Of a stretch of DNA of 64,000 bases, positions 1 through 11,752 are shown one piece after another. This DNA is from Phoronis australis (Eukaryota; Phoronida; Phoronidae). The notes under the pieces are model-generated. The model saw nothing but the letters and a program-made list of their open reading frames with translations. It did no database searches and was not told the DNA's origin. Within the stretch, counting starts at the first letter, position 1, and each line of letters opens with the position of its first letter. A program made the position numbers and the translations under genes. Location of the stretch: assembly GCA_002633005.1 (NCBI GenBank), contig NMRA01000258.1:1-64000 (forward strand). Direction: 5' to 3'.

Positions 1-134
1 CCTCTATATTAATATAGAGGGCCCCGCTCTCCGGCCTCCTTTCGGCGGGGCCCTCTATATTAATATAGGGGGCCCCGCTCTCCGGCCTCCTTTCAGCGAG
101 GCCCCCTATATTAATATAGGGGGCCTCGCTTTTG
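1..134. repeat. GC-rich palindromic tandem repeat
   Basis: About two and a half copies of a ~52-bp unit. Each unit joins a TATATTAATATA palindrome to a GGGGCC-type GC-rich block with internal CTCTCCGGCCTCCTTTC. The palindromic cores sit near 5-16, 53-64 and 107-118. The array runs off the left edge, so its full length is unknown. No coding content. Confidence 0.8.
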
Positions 135-414
135 AGGTCCGAAATTCAATTTTTTGCCACGTGACACCCTCCATGTGCAAAGGTACTTACAGCAATATGA
201 CTTTGAGGGTTTAATCAGTGTGAGACGTATTTCGCAGAAAAGTTTCATGCGTATGAATTCCGAAAGGGAGCATCATCGTCTCAACTGCTAAGTAGAGACG
301 GTTCCACTGTCTATCACCTCATGATCTATTGCTTGAATTTTCTCATTGACTTTGAAGCTAATCATAGTCTTCACGACACGTGTTTAATTGTTAGCAAATT
401 ACCGAATACATAGA

Positions 415-565
415 CGGCGCAGCACTGAAGAAAGTGTGGGGTTATAGCCCCACCCTCCCCAGTCCCCCTGTGGTGCACTGCCCACAGATCATGGACGGTG
501 CAGCATTGAAAAAAGTGACAGGTGGCTATAGCCCCCCCCCCCCCCAGCCCCCTTTGGTGCACCGC
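415..565. repeat. Short GC-rich dispersed repeat, two sub-units
   Basis: Two ~90-bp sub-units, each running from a GGCGCAGCACTGAAGAAAGT-like start through GGCTATAGCCCC to GTGGTGCACYGC. The same motifs occur inverted at 7345-7495, inside the first Polinton derivative. This marks a dispersed non-coding repeat. Short ORFs across it are C- and P-rich artefacts. Confidence 0.6.
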
Positions 566-796
566 TCATGGACTATCAAAGTTTTCCGGTTAGCGTGCTA
601 CTCCTCGAATAAGTAGTTCGATAGGAGTGGTCAATAAGCGCTGTCTTAAAAGCTATTGGCATCTAATTTGGTCACCATGTGTTGTTTCTATTTGTCGTAA
701 TGTGGTTTACGAAAAGAATAAACCATATGATATTATTAATTATGATTACCGTTTGTGAATCCTCGGACTATATCAAAACGCAAGGTGGTTTATCTC

Positions 797-1208
797 CAAT
801 CCGTAATCAATATTTGCAGTTTTTAGCTTACCAGTTCATCACAACTGTGTCTGACTCTGGGCAGCGCTCTCTTTGATGATGGTGAAAGCTGCTCCAAACA
901 AGGCTGAAGCAGCAGCATAACTTTAGAACTGAAATGCGTGTTTTCAAATTCGTCTTGGCATGTACCATGCTATGAACATTCCCACTAAATAAAATTGGTT
1001 CTAACCCCGGTGTTTAAGGTAAACGGCGGGGTATGGAAAATNCGTAATCAATATTTGCAGTTTTTAGCTTACCAGTTCATCACAACTGTGTCTGACTCTG
1101 GGCAGCGCTCTCTTTGATCATGATGGTGAAAGCTGCTCCAAACAAGGCTGAAGCAGCAGCATAACTTTAGAACTGAAATGCGTGTTTTCAAATTCGTCTT
1201 GGCATGTA
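797..1208. repeat. Direct duplication of ~167 bp around an unresolved base
   Basis: Positions 797-964 are repeated almost identically at 1042-1208, starting at CGTAATCAATATTTGCAGTT and ending before the shared GGCATGTAC. The second copy starts exactly at the single N (1042). The only clear difference is a small indel in TTTGATGATGG versus TTTGATCATGATGG. This could be a genuine tandem duplication or an assembly overlap that was not collapsed. Confidence 0.75.
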
Positions 1209-3589
1209 CTTTTAAAACTGCTTATGGTGCCCGTCCATCGAGCAACTGAAGTGCTGGCGCGAGCTTTCAGACTCTATCTGACAGCTACCCCTGCTTGTAC
1301 CACTGTGCTTCATAGGAGCATAGAACTCTAGACATGGTCTAGACAGTGACCCACCGTCTTTATAGCTGGCTCAATTGAGAGCTTTATACGCCTGAAGCTT
1401 TTCGGCAAATTATGCCTCACACTGACTAAAACACTATAGTCATGTTGCTGTAAACACATTTTCGCATAGAGGGGCGCCGTAGGAGGCCGTCGATGTCTTT
1501 AATTTCTTCCAACTCGAACAAATACTCCCTTTATCAAACTTTTTCTTCGAGCAGTCGGTTCCCATAATCGGAAACTGGCCCGAACACTGGGCCTGGCAAG
1601 TGGTATAACCAACCCTCCCACCGGATGCAGTGAATAGTCCCCCCCATTTGAGTCCACTTCTCATAACCAAAATATAGCTCATTGGGTATAGCGTTATTTC
1701 CCCAGGAGTTGTAAAGAAACAAATGTTCTGTGGCTTTTGTATTGGTAGTTTTCACCTTGGTGCCTGTCCTAAATTGTATGCCAGGCAGGAATCAAGAAAA
1801 GACTGAGATAGTGTACAACAACTTTTACTAAACACAGTTTCAATTGTCAGCTTACTTAATTTAATTGGAGTTTAAAATGAGTTTCTGCTCAAGCCATCCC
1901 ACGCCAATTGGTTCAACCCTCTTAAACATAGACATTTGCAACATGTATACTGTTATGAGAGTGGTCACATCGCATGGCCGTAACCATCTCTGATCGTAAA
2001 ATTTTAAACCTTTGTTATACGCTACTCTTTAATCTATAGGTATTAACTCAGTTATAGTACATATTTTCTGAAAGTAGAAAGCCTGTAGAATTTGTTTTTC
2101 TTGGCTTTTTATCAATCTGTCATTAATTGAGTCATGTGTCCATGTCTTCAGTGAAGTTTAGCAAATAAAAATAAAATAAAAGCATATTGCTAGTAAAATG
2201 TTGGTCTCAATAATATCATAACAATTTATTTGATATAAATTTTTAAGATGAGACCTCACAAAAACGTTGTTGCAGTTTTCTAAAACATCATAATGTTCTC
2301 GTTTTATGCCAATTTCATTTTTTGCATGACAGCCCCTAATGCAAAAGTGGAATATTTTAAAAACAAAGAACATTGCATAAAGCATCCGAAAGTTTCCTAC
2401 GCATCCGATGAGCCATTTCTGAGATATCATGTTCCCGAAGTTAGCCAAGGACATTTTCTTATTATCATACATAATTTTAATGCCGAAATACATTCCTTTA
2501 AAATGTTATAATCTAAAATGAAACCATTTACGCTCACGGCTCCGGCAAGTGTTGTAGAATATGAATCATGTAATATTTGGTATTTTTCGCGGTAATTTCC
2601 TTTCCATGCAACCAGCACTGACTATTTTGTACTCTCATTGAACATGTTGCAGTCAACAACATTTCCTCTAACAAAAACCAAAGGCGACTGACTTTTTTGC
2701 CGCAATCAACTAAAGATGCTATGTCTCATTAAATTGCGAGTATGCAAAGGAAGTGCTACCGGTAGTTTACAAACAGCCCCGGGTCTTCCGGTGTGCCGGA
2801 AAGCATCCGAGACGGAACCAGTTATAATTACAATCTCGCGAAAGACTCGTTTTGCGAGACTATTTTTATGTAAATGAGTATGGTAATGTGTTATCGTTAC
2901 CGTAATAAAACAAGGCACAGTTTTTATTATTTGTTCATTTCACAATCAGATAAAGATTGCGTGATATTTGGAACTACTAGGGTTTTCTATATGTTCACAC
3001 TTGTTTTGATTGTATCAGTTGTGGTGCTTTCTTCAAAACCGCATTTTATTTACAAATTGTTTCTGTTCCTGATAATACTTGTACACACAGTTCTCCAGGA
3101 AGTCACAAGGTGGAGCTTGCTACAAATTTAAATATTCACGGTTTTACTGAGACACAGCATCGTTAGTTTACGCACGGTATTATTTTTAAAGATATAACTG
3201 CTGCACACGTGCTTTAAGTGAAATGAGTAAAGATAAAGAGATCTTGCCGCACACTACAAGATCACCATCTGAGCTTACAGCCGCTAATAGACACCTCATC
3301 TGGCACCCTCTCGTACTTAATGCAACAGGTGGTCATTCTATCACATTGATTGACCACTCATTACCTTTGCTGCCACTAACATCCCTACGTAATTTATTTC
3401 AGACGCTTGTTGAGATAACACAATTGGGAACGTCTTGCATGAACTTCAATAAATGCAGCAAATTGTATTTCTACAGGTCGTCCGCCATTCAAGAGTAACG
3501 AACGGAGATTAGATCTGCCGCCCTAATATAGGATAAACTAATGTTTTTGCTGCAAGTTTAAACATTTGCTGAATATCTTTGACGTTAAA
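1209..3589. other. Gene-free stretch, no recognisable exon
   Basis: AT-rich non-coding sequence. ORFs here are short, overlap on both strands and lack domain motifs or paired splice sites. It may be intergenic sequence or an upstream intron of the zinc transporter, whose first transmembrane segments must lie upstream of 5568. Confidence 0.5.
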
Positions 3590-4345
3590 GAGGCATGGAA
3601 AGCGAAAGCATGACAAAAATATCTTTTAAACAATCCCTGACGAAAGCACCATTTCGCAACGTCGACTACAAAGTTACTCTTTCCCACTGCGAGGAAATTT
3701 CCAGAAAAAATCACAAAATTCAGGATTTTTTAAAATACGCACGAAGAAATAATTCTGCCCGCAGAGTTTCGAGTCTCTCTCCCCCTTATGATAAATGCAC
3801 GCATGCGCTCACAGTCATTCCATGAATAGCAGGCATACAAGATGATTATCATGTTTGATCACACTTCGAATCTGAGGTCGACAGCACAGTATGGGGCATG
3901 CCAGTGAAGCTAGCAATTCCCTAAAAAATCCAGCTGCATTTTAGAATATATTTGAATACTACAATACTTTTATATATGATTTTAAACAGTTAGGACTTAT
4001 CAATTGCTGTACTCGCTGTGAGTCGAACTCGCCAGTGTTTAGATTACATCAAAGGTCAAAGGTCACATTGTCCAAAGTGCTACGTCTATGTTTTGCCTTA
4101 CTACATATGACGTGATTGCTTTGTAGGGTGAAAAATCGTGTGACGAGCAGTTGACGCGTCGACTTTTAAAAAGTGAAACTAAAAAAATGCTTTGACATAA
4201 ACAGAAACTAAAAATCTTTACGAGCAAATCGCAAAAAATACTTGGCGAGCTGGTTGATTTCAGTTTCAGTGGCAATGAACCACTTTGAGTAATGCAATTT
4301 AGTCTGTTTTTTCGCGTTCTAGGCCTCTTAAACGTTTGGCTCATT
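3590..4345 (+). repeat. Dispersed repeat family A, copy 1
   Basis: It starts near AGGCATGGAAAGCGAAAGCA and ends near GTTCTAGGCCTCTTAAACG. It aligns by eye with 57270-57840 in the same orientation and, in part, with 14905-15270 in reverse. The shared landmarks are ATCTTTTAAACAAT, GAGGAAATTTCCAGAAAAAA, AAAGGTCAAAGGTCACAT, a GAGCAGTTGRCGCGTCGAC-like block and AAAAATGCTTTGAC. No coding capacity is visible. It is a three-copy interspersed repeat of unknown class. Confidence 0.7.
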
Positions 4346-5567
4346 TTGTTTCTATTGAGAACAACTCATACCGTTTTGCACAATAATCAAACTACTACTT
4401 GTGCAAAAAATCCTTGACCGTTTGCCGCGAGTTCAGGCGAAAATTAGAATATGCAAACAATCTAACAAACGGATACAATGTGAAGAACATGTTTTCTTTT
4501 TTCACTGGTTTAGCACAAACTCTAAAAGAAAAAATATCTGTTCATTAATGAGCGAGTGGTATTTTACTAAACAACATTCAGACGGGTGCCAGTGGATCTC
4601 AGGGAGGGACTGGAGTCGCGGCACCGATGATCGGACAGGGCCCATAACAAAGTAGAAAACAAAACATAAAAATTCTGACCGGACCACTAAATAAAATGTT
4701 TGGGTTCTCCGTCGTTGCGTAAAAGAACATCTAGAGGTTTCGTCTACAGTAATCGTTCAGTGCTCCTATCAGCTTCACGAGGACCATACAGGGACTCCAT
4801 AAGGGGAATCCCATCGTCTGAGAAGCTTTACTACCATAATAAACAGTTTGAGACCGTGCTGGCTCTCCTAATAAGAACACTTGGAAAGAGATTATAACTT
4901 AAATTAAAAGATTTCTTCAATTATCCTTCCAAATTGAAATGGTACGTAACGATGACGAAATTTTACATCACTTTAATAAGTAATTTGGTAATATTACCTC
5001 ACAATCCAACAAACTCATTCTTTAAATTTGTCACGTGTGTCCTTTTTAAATTCAAGTTTTGAACCTGTTTTTGGGTTTGACTTTGTTGATATTAGAAAAG
5101 TGCAACTAAACCTACCTGTGGTCATGATGGAACATCCCGTGACCACACCACCAGTTCTACCAGAATATCCTTCTAGAACAATTGCCTTGAGTGTGGGTGC
5201 CTCTGAGGCTCAGTCATCGATCTCAAGGATTACCTTTGGAAATATCTCGCAAACGGCAAATATGTAGTATTTATTAAGAACAACCGACGGACTTGTGGCA
5301 AAACACATTAATTTAGGCAAAGTAATTAAAATTTCTTAAACCAAGGGTGGCAAATGCCGAGCCTTCCATTTGCCCTACTCATATTTCCAACTATTCCTCG
5401 AACGTATTACAAACGAGTGAGACAATTCCCTCCAAATGAGAGTTTGGAGCCAAGTACTAATGAATGCAAACAAGATTTGGTAACCGCACTGTTCTTAACC
5501 TGGCGGTGTTACGAAAGCAAGTGGTTTCCAGCTGTCATTAATCCGCTGCATATGTTTTAATTTACAG

Positions 5568-5721
5568 AAATATTTGGTGCCATTGTAAGCATCTTAACTA
5601 TATGGATCGTAACAGTAATACTTGTATACTTGGCCGCGCAGCGAATCATTCACGGCCAGTACGACATTGAAGCGGACGCCATGCTGATTACCTCGTCTTT
5701 AGGAATCGTATTCAATATCAT
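5568..5721 (+). CDS. Zinc transporter ZnT (SLC30A, ZnT2/3/8-like), exon with TM3-TM4
   Basis: An internal exon of a cation-diffusion-facilitator transporter, a family that exports Zn2+ from the cytosol into vesicles or out of the cell by proton exchange. The acceptor is TTTACAG (AG at 5566-5567) and the donor is GTAAGT at 5722. Translation gives GAIVSILTIWIVTVILVYLA (TM3), then a short loop QRIIHGQYDIEAD and AMLITSSLGIVFNI (start of TM4). This matches the order and spacing of the ZnT2/3/8 subfamily. The exon ends after two bases of a codon, which the exon at 11753 completes. The preceding TM1-TM2 exon with the first HxxxD zinc-site motif was not found in the window. Confidence 0.85.
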
Positions 5722-6440
5722 GTAAGTATTCTCGAGCGCCAATATAACGTAGGTGCATTTAGAGGCCAAGGAGGGTTCCTCTACCAGACCAAGAAACGTC
5801 GAGGACGTTTTCCTTCGAAAACTGAATTTGAGTCCCTCATGCGGCATTCTAGATGCGCCAGTGTAAATGAATAAAATTTCACACCCTTTCTTTCAATGAT
5901 TCTCTACTCTCCGCATTACCTTTCCGAAAGGATCAGCAGCTGGAAGGTTAGGTTTTTATGATACAAGAGTCAATACATAACTTCCGTTGGCCAGTGAAGA
6001 TGATACGTTGGAGACCAACATCTTGCCAGACCTTGCAAAATCACCCGAGTGAAAGAAGAGTATTCCTTGGGAGCATAATTATTCGCTTATCTTAGCAAAA
6101 TGGCGGCCACTGAAGTGGTTGGTCGGCCAGGTTGGAGTGCTGAATTATAGGGATTTAGGTCACTATTGTACCATGAGATGTTTTTCGCAATCTTATGTTT
6201 TGCGATCCAAGGAGTACTGATTTTGAGAACCAGTTTCCTTCGCTGACACTGAATAGGCCTAACGGCCAACAAACTGGTTCTCAAAATCCGGCTTCGTTTG
6301 ACAGAGTTGTTTACCAAACGTTTTCGAAGAAATTTAGAATGATCTACTTTCAATGGTGTAATGAAACATTAGACTATAAAAGGACCAATTTACGTGACCT
6401 TCACAAAAAAATTGCAGTTCCACCAGGAAGATGTCGCTAA
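5722..6440. other. ZnT intron, 5' part
   Basis: Intron sequence between the TM3/4 exon and the first Polinton. No other exon was recognised. A short inverted pair occurs here: GATTTTGAGAACCAGTTTCC near 6221 and AACTGGTTCTCAAAATCCGG near 6271. Confidence 0.55.
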
Positions 6441-6446
6441 AACCCC
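6441..6446. repeat. Polinton target-site duplication, left
   Basis: AACCCC directly abuts the AGTAGT terminus at 6447. The identical hexamer follows the ACTACT terminus at 10271-10276. A 6-bp target duplication is the hallmark of Polinton/Maverick insertion. Confidence 0.85.
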
Positions 6447-7101
6447 AGTAGTGTAGAAAGTTGTTTTAGCGCCCCGTTTGTGCGGGTCCTCGGTCAAACG
6501 TCATAGGTCAAAGGGGGAAAGCTCAAAGGTCATGTGTGAAGGAAGGCAGAGGTCGAATCAGAAGTCACGTGATTGATGACGTCATCAGGTAAGTTAGGGC
6601 GTGGCACCGTCCACCACCCAGATGTTTTAAAAGAATACGTTGTGTTTGTAGAGTTCAACTGACCAAGAGTGGAAACAAAATAGGGGATGCGCTGCGTACT
6701 GAATACGAGCAAAAGGTTGATTCCCTTATTTTGCGTGCGTCACGCGTCGTCTTTGCATGTTGTTTCTTCTCTTTCATCAACAACAGAAGTGACGCGTATA
6801 ACCCCTGGAAGATAGTGGTATTGTAATCATCTAAAATAAAACATAAACTTAATATTGTTTAAACGTGTATTAATAACAAAGGACATTCGAATACACTACA
6901 AAAATTATCAAGACGTTCAGGCTCCATTATCCGTACAAGTAGTAAATTATTAAATGTCCTGAATAAATGTTCAAAGGTCCAGTGGTGACCGTGACGCCGT
7001 CGTCGAACACCTTTCTTTTGGGATAAAAGTAGATGAATACACACCTCTCTCGCAGATAGGTATACATGGTGTTATCGCCGCCTAATCGAAATCCTTTGTT
7101 G
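6447..7101. repeat. Left terminal inverted repeat of Polinton derivative 1
   Basis: It pairs with 9403-10270. The match runs from AGTAGT through the non-coding part to the reverse complement of the last polB codons (CAACAAAGG ending near 7101). The right arm is longer, partly through extra sequence around 10030-10200. Confidence 0.8.
6955..7101 (-). pseudogene. Inverted duplicate of the 3' end of Polinton polB
   Basis: On the minus strand this stretch reads FNKGFRLGGDNTMYTY-like sequence followed by FIYFYPKRK. This is the polymerase C-terminus that also ends the plus-strand copy at 9403-9560. Here the terminal inverted repeat includes coding sequence, so the left end carries a truncated polB tail facing outwards, with no upstream gene body. 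It is a fragment, not a functional gene. Confidence 0.7.
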
Positions 7102-7344
7102 AGAGTCGAGCTTAACATAGCACGATAACAGACGGTGAATGGAACTACACAATTGTACATAAAGCACGGTCCGGAATCAGACAAATATACTTATGTTCAA
7201 CATTTAAGGCCTTGGCCAAATGTTACATAAAACTTACAGGATAACGCCGAAAAGATTTTCCCTGAGGGCATAAGTACTAAACTAATAATAAGATATTGTA
7301 ACCACCTATGAGAGATGTTCAGCCGTCTATTAATTATAGTAGCG

Positions 7345-7495
7345 CACCATAGAGGACTGGTGGGCTATAGCCCCCCCACTTTCTCAGTGCTACGCCGCAC
7401 GTGGTCTATAGGCGGTGCACCACAGGGGGTCTGAGTGCGCTTTAGCCCTCCCCCCCACCCCCACTTTATTCAGTGCTGCGCCGCCCATGTTAATA
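7345..7495. repeat. GC-rich dispersed repeat inside Polinton derivative 1
   Basis: It has the GGGCTATAGCCCCCCCACTT and GTGCACCACAGGGGGTCTGA motifs of the repeat at 415-565, in inverse orientation. It lies between two direct partial copies of Polinton sequence (7148-7190 and 7555-7597, both with GTACATAAAGCACGGTC), so it looks like a later insertion or rearrangement product. Confidence 0.55.
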
Positions 7496-7552
7496 ACAGC
7501 ATACAGAAGTGGATAAAAGTGGGTGAATACAAAAGTTTACATGAAATTTTCT

Positions 7553-9560
7553 TACACAATGGTACATAAAGCACGGTCTGGGCTGAGACAAATCTACAGG
7601 GAAAATGGCGTCGACCTCTTCAAAGGTGGCATCAGCGTGCCCGGACAGACCATGAAAATTCTCTTCAAAAATACCGGTAACGTATTATTTACACTGTTTG
7701 AGGAAAAACACAAAGACTTGTACTATACCTTCAAACAGAATATCGTCGGAGGCCAGGTCCCAGTATTTTTTTCCACAGGTACCACGAAAAGGGAAAGACG
7801 TTTATGCGCCAAAGGGAGATGGAGTAAAGGGGAAAAGGGCCTAGATGGTGTCAAACATTCTGGGTTTCGATATAAATGCTCCCTTTATATTCGCAGCATC
7901 ATGAACAAGCAACCGGCCGGACCAGTTATTCCAGTCGTCGTAGGCAATAAAACAATTTCCAACGAAAGTTTTCCCACCCTAAGGCGCGAAATGCAACTGC
8001 TTGGTTGGATTACGTAGCGTGGCAACGCGAATTCAGCATTCGTCACCAGTTCAACGAGGTTGAAAAAGGATGGGACAGTGTCGTATTCCAGTGGACGGTT
8101 TCTGTCGTCAGTCGCACAAAGCGTTACAATTCTAAGGATGTTACTGGCACGGTCACGACTGTCGTCTCCCGAGAAGAGACGACGGAGCTCCAACGGCGAG
8201 GAAAGAAACCCGAAATGTTGCCATGAGTGAGTTTATGGAGAACACCAGAAAGATTAGAGACTATATCATCGATCAAGGCTTCGATTACGAAGAGATCTGG
8301 GAGCGCGAATTTGTTGATTTGAAACGGCAAGACGATACCCTAAGTTCTTTTCTCAGAAGACGAGAGTTACTCACAGAACGTTTCTACACTGACTTGACGA
8401 GCGAACAAATAGAGACATTCGTTCTAGATAGTACTCTATGCGGGGTTGTGGAATGTGACATCGAAGTTCCGAGGCATCTGAGAGAGCACTTTTCAGAAAT
8501 GCAACCCACATTCAGGAATGTAGACATCAGTAGAGAGGACATAGAAGAATTTAATATGCTGGCTGACAGAAACAAAATCATGAGCCGACCACGACGATCT
8601 CTGGTGGGGAGTTTCTTCGGTGAGAAAATTCTGTTGGCAGTGGTACTTGGAACACGGCTTGGAGATAACAAACGTCTATCAAGTGGTCGAATTCACTCTC
8701 GTAAAATGTTTCGAGCGTTTTGGTGAGGAAGTCAGCGACGCTAGACGGAAAGGGACAAAGACAAAAACAAAGATATTGTAGCGCAGACGATGAAGCTTAT
8801 AGGTAACAGCTAGTGCGTATGGTAAGACGGTAACGAACCAAGAAAAGCATCCTGACGCCAAGTATTGCGGAGAAGCTAAGGCTCATCAGGAGGTCCAGTT
8901 CCGGGAATTTAGACATGTCATCTGCATCGGGGACGAAGCCTACGAACTGGAGATGAAAAAGAAGTCCATCCGCCTGAACCTGCCTCTTCAATAGGCTTCT
9001 TTGTCTATCAGTACGCGAAGTTGCGCATGTTGGAGTTTTACTACGACTTCATGTTACGATTCGTCGACAAATCCGATTTTGAATATTGCGAGATGGTCAC
9101 ACACTTGACGCACATGGCCATATCTAGAGGTTGTGATTAAACCCGACATGTGGCTTTCGAGAGGAAAAAATATCGCTGGTTTCCGCTAACAGACACAGAA
9201 GAAAACGAGGCCTACGACATGCGAACGCCTGGTTTGTTGAAGTTGGAATTCGAAGGGGTCTACTACATTGCACTTCATTGCTCTAAAACGTATTACGGGG
9301 GGGGGGGGGGACAACGGTAAATCTCAGGAGTACGACGACAGAGAAATGAAATCGACAAGGTGAGGTATCTCAAAGTGTTACAGACCACAAAGAGTACCTC
9401 AGCCTTCAACAAAGGATTTCTGTTTGGCGGCGGTAACACCACGTATACCTATCTGCAAAAGAGGTGTGCATTCACCAACTTTTATCTCAAAAAGACAGGT
9501 GTTCGACGACGTCGTCACCACTGGACCTTTGAACATTTAATTCAGGACATTTAATAATTT
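7553..9560 (+). pseudogene. polB: Polinton protein-primed DNA polymerase B, decayed
   Basis: Remnant of a family-B protein-primed polymerase (DNA_pol_B_2 type), the replication enzyme of Polintons. It is read across all three frames. Segments include IYRENGVDLFKGGISVPG (from about 7597), NIVGG near 7740, a WLDYVAWQREF segment near 8003, then an intact 167-codon block at 8223-8726 with GVVECDIEVP and RPRRSLVGSFFGEKILLA. MKLIGNS near 8790 is followed at once by a stop. Breaks occur near 7766, 7900, 8060-8220, 8650, 8800, 8900 and 9130. The palm motif C region (9093-9116) reads MVTHLTHM in frame, so both catalytic aspartates of the expected DTDS-type motif are gone. The C-terminal part ends about 9560, inside the right TIR. 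The N-terminal exonuclease half is missing or unrecognisable. Confidence 0.85.
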
Positions 9561-10270
9561 AATACTTGTACGGATAATGGAGCCTGAACGTCTTGATGAT
9601 TTTTGTAGTGTATTCGAATGCTTTTTGTTATTAATGCACGTTTAAACAATATTAAGTTTATGCTCTGTCACAGTATCTTAATTATTATTAGTTTAGAGTA
9701 CCGTCGGTACCGGGGTTAGTTATGAGCGACATCTGTTGTTTAGTTAGGTGGTTATATTATCCCCTTATCATCTTTCACATGTTATACGCAACATCTGTTG
9801 TTAAGAGATGAAAAAGAGAACAAACAATATACAAAGACGACGCGTGACGCACGCAAAACAAGGGAATCAACCATTTGTTCTTATTTGATACGCAGCATAT
9901 TCCCTATTTTGTTTCCACTCTCGATCAATTGAACTCTACAAACACAACGTATTCTTTTTAGAACATCCGGGTGGTAACGGTGCCACGCGCTAATTTACCT
10001 GATGATGTCAGCAGTCACGTGATTTCCTATTCGCCCTTCCGATTTACCGATGACTTCCAGTTACACGCATGACCTTGACCTTGGATCGAGCTCCCTCTCT
10101 AACAGGTCCAAGGAAACTTATTACGTAATAAGGTATGACGTCATTGTCACTTCCATTCGGTAGGCGGATGTCGCCATTTCTGATTGCACTCATCACACGT
10201 GATCATTGACCTTTCCCCTTTGACCCAGGACCCGCACAAACGGGGCGCCTAAACAACTTACAATACTACT
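9403..10270. repeat. Right terminal inverted repeat of Polinton derivative 1
   Basis: Complementary to 6447-7101. It includes the polB C-terminal codons, a shared 3' non-coding stretch (GGATAATGGAGCCTGAACGT) and the terminal AGGACCCGCACAAACGGGGC block ending in ACTACT. Confidence 0.8.
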
Positions 10271-10276
10271 AACCCC
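10271..10276. repeat. Polinton target-site duplication, right
   Basis: AACCCC immediately after the ACTACT terminus, identical to 6441-6446. Confidence 0.85.
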
Positions 10277-11752
10277 CAGTTCCGGAAACCGGCTCTATCG
10301 TCTGTTCCCTCTTCCGCCATTACTGAGCACATCTGACATGTGCAGATGACACCCTTAACGGTTGTATGAATGCCCTACAAACACAAAAAACTATCAATTC
10401 AAGATGATCGAGAATTTTTTTTGTGGTCAGGAGACGATTCAAAACCCCCATATTTCTTCAATGCATGCGCACACCCATCGGGGACTCGGGGGCTCGAACG
10501 AGGTCCCTTCATTTGGCGAAGTGGGTAAAAAGGTCAGTCTTAGAGAAGCAAAAACTCCGAAAAAGTAGAAAACGAGACAAAAGTCCACTAAAAAGGCAGG
10601 TACTACCAAAATTCGGCGAATGCACAATTAATTCATAGCTCTGAGAGTACCCCGTGAATCTTTAGTAAAAGGTCCAGTGACATTCTCAAAAATTCGAGTC
10701 CCCCATTTTTAGGCTGGGTGCGCGCATGCAATGAAACGTAAGTAACTCTCAAGTTATTTCTCCGTCGGAGGCTCCTTACGACGCACATAACATGTAGGAA
10801 CGCTTTCCAAAGGCAGATTTGTGCGGTGTTTGCTAGGCGGTCGTAAGGTGCTCTTGAGGTGGATTTGTGTACAGTAATTTATGCATGTGGGGAGTTCTCA
10901 GGGCCTACAAAGAAACTTGTGGTCTACAAATAGTCGTTGCTGGGTTTTCGAGGTGATACATCTGGATCCAAAAGACTTGGAGGAAACAAAAACATGTAAA
11001 ATGATTTAAAACTTAGTTAGCTCTGTCGGTAGAAGGTAGCATTACTCCCATCTTCATCGGGGTACATTAAATATTTCCGCAATTTCCTGGCAGATACGTT
11101 TCTCGAACACAGAATTTTAGAGAAAATATGGCAACCATTTATGTACTCCGACAATTTGTGTCGAATGTCGCAGTATCTTTCTACTAACGACTTGAGAGAG
11201 CCGTGAGTCGCACTAAATGTGCTGCTCTACAAACATAAGAAATAACGTAAGTTGGCCGCAAAAATGCCGTATAACGATCCATGGCAACCTTGCAGAAACA
11301 AAAACTAAGAAGTTTGAGGTTATTGTACTACTGTTATTTTCTTATGAACTGTTCAGGATGGTCTCACAAATTTAATGACGGCCGTACGAGCAGTACAAGA
11401 AGGCTGGGAAAATGTGTGCCCCTCCAAGAATCGCTTCTGACAGCGCACAAGCCCATTTCGTAAGAACCTTATGAATGTAGCATACCGAATCTACTAACAT
11501 TTGACGTTACTGAACTATTGTCGGTTTACTGGCGTTCAGATAGGCCTATGCGACCAAAAGAGATAACAGCGTCGTTAATTTTGCTCATCATGTAGTTCTA
11601 TTTACTATTTGAGTGTCTTCTCGCCCTCTGGGGTTGCCGAAATGAAACGTTCAAGTTAGAAAAGCATGAGAAGGCTAGCTAGAAGTCTCAAGATATTCAT
11701 TTAGTTGTTATTACCTTTATGCTCGTGCTAATGCACTCTGTGCCTGTTCCAG
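10277..11752. other. ZnT intron, 3' part
   Basis: Intron sequence between the Polinton and the His-rich exon. Several short ORFs overlap on both strands, none with domain features. Confidence 0.55.

Larger units (their letters stand above)
6447..10270 (+). mobile_element. Internally deleted Polinton/Maverick carrying only a decayed polB
   Basis: A complete, delimited insertion of 3824 bp. It begins AGTAGTGTAG, ends in the complementary ACTACT, and is flanked on both sides by AACCCC. The long terminal inverted repeats (6447-7101 and 9403-10270) share sub-terminal GGCGCCCCGTTTGTGCGGGTCCT-like sequence and extend into the 3' end of the polymerase gene. Autonomous Polintons are roughly 15-20 kb and encode integrase, protease, ATPase, capsid proteins and a protein-primed DNA polymerase. 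Here only polB remains, broken by frameshifts and stops. The element sits inside a ZnT intron. It is judged immobile on its own, though its ends could still be recognised in trans. Confidence 0.85.
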
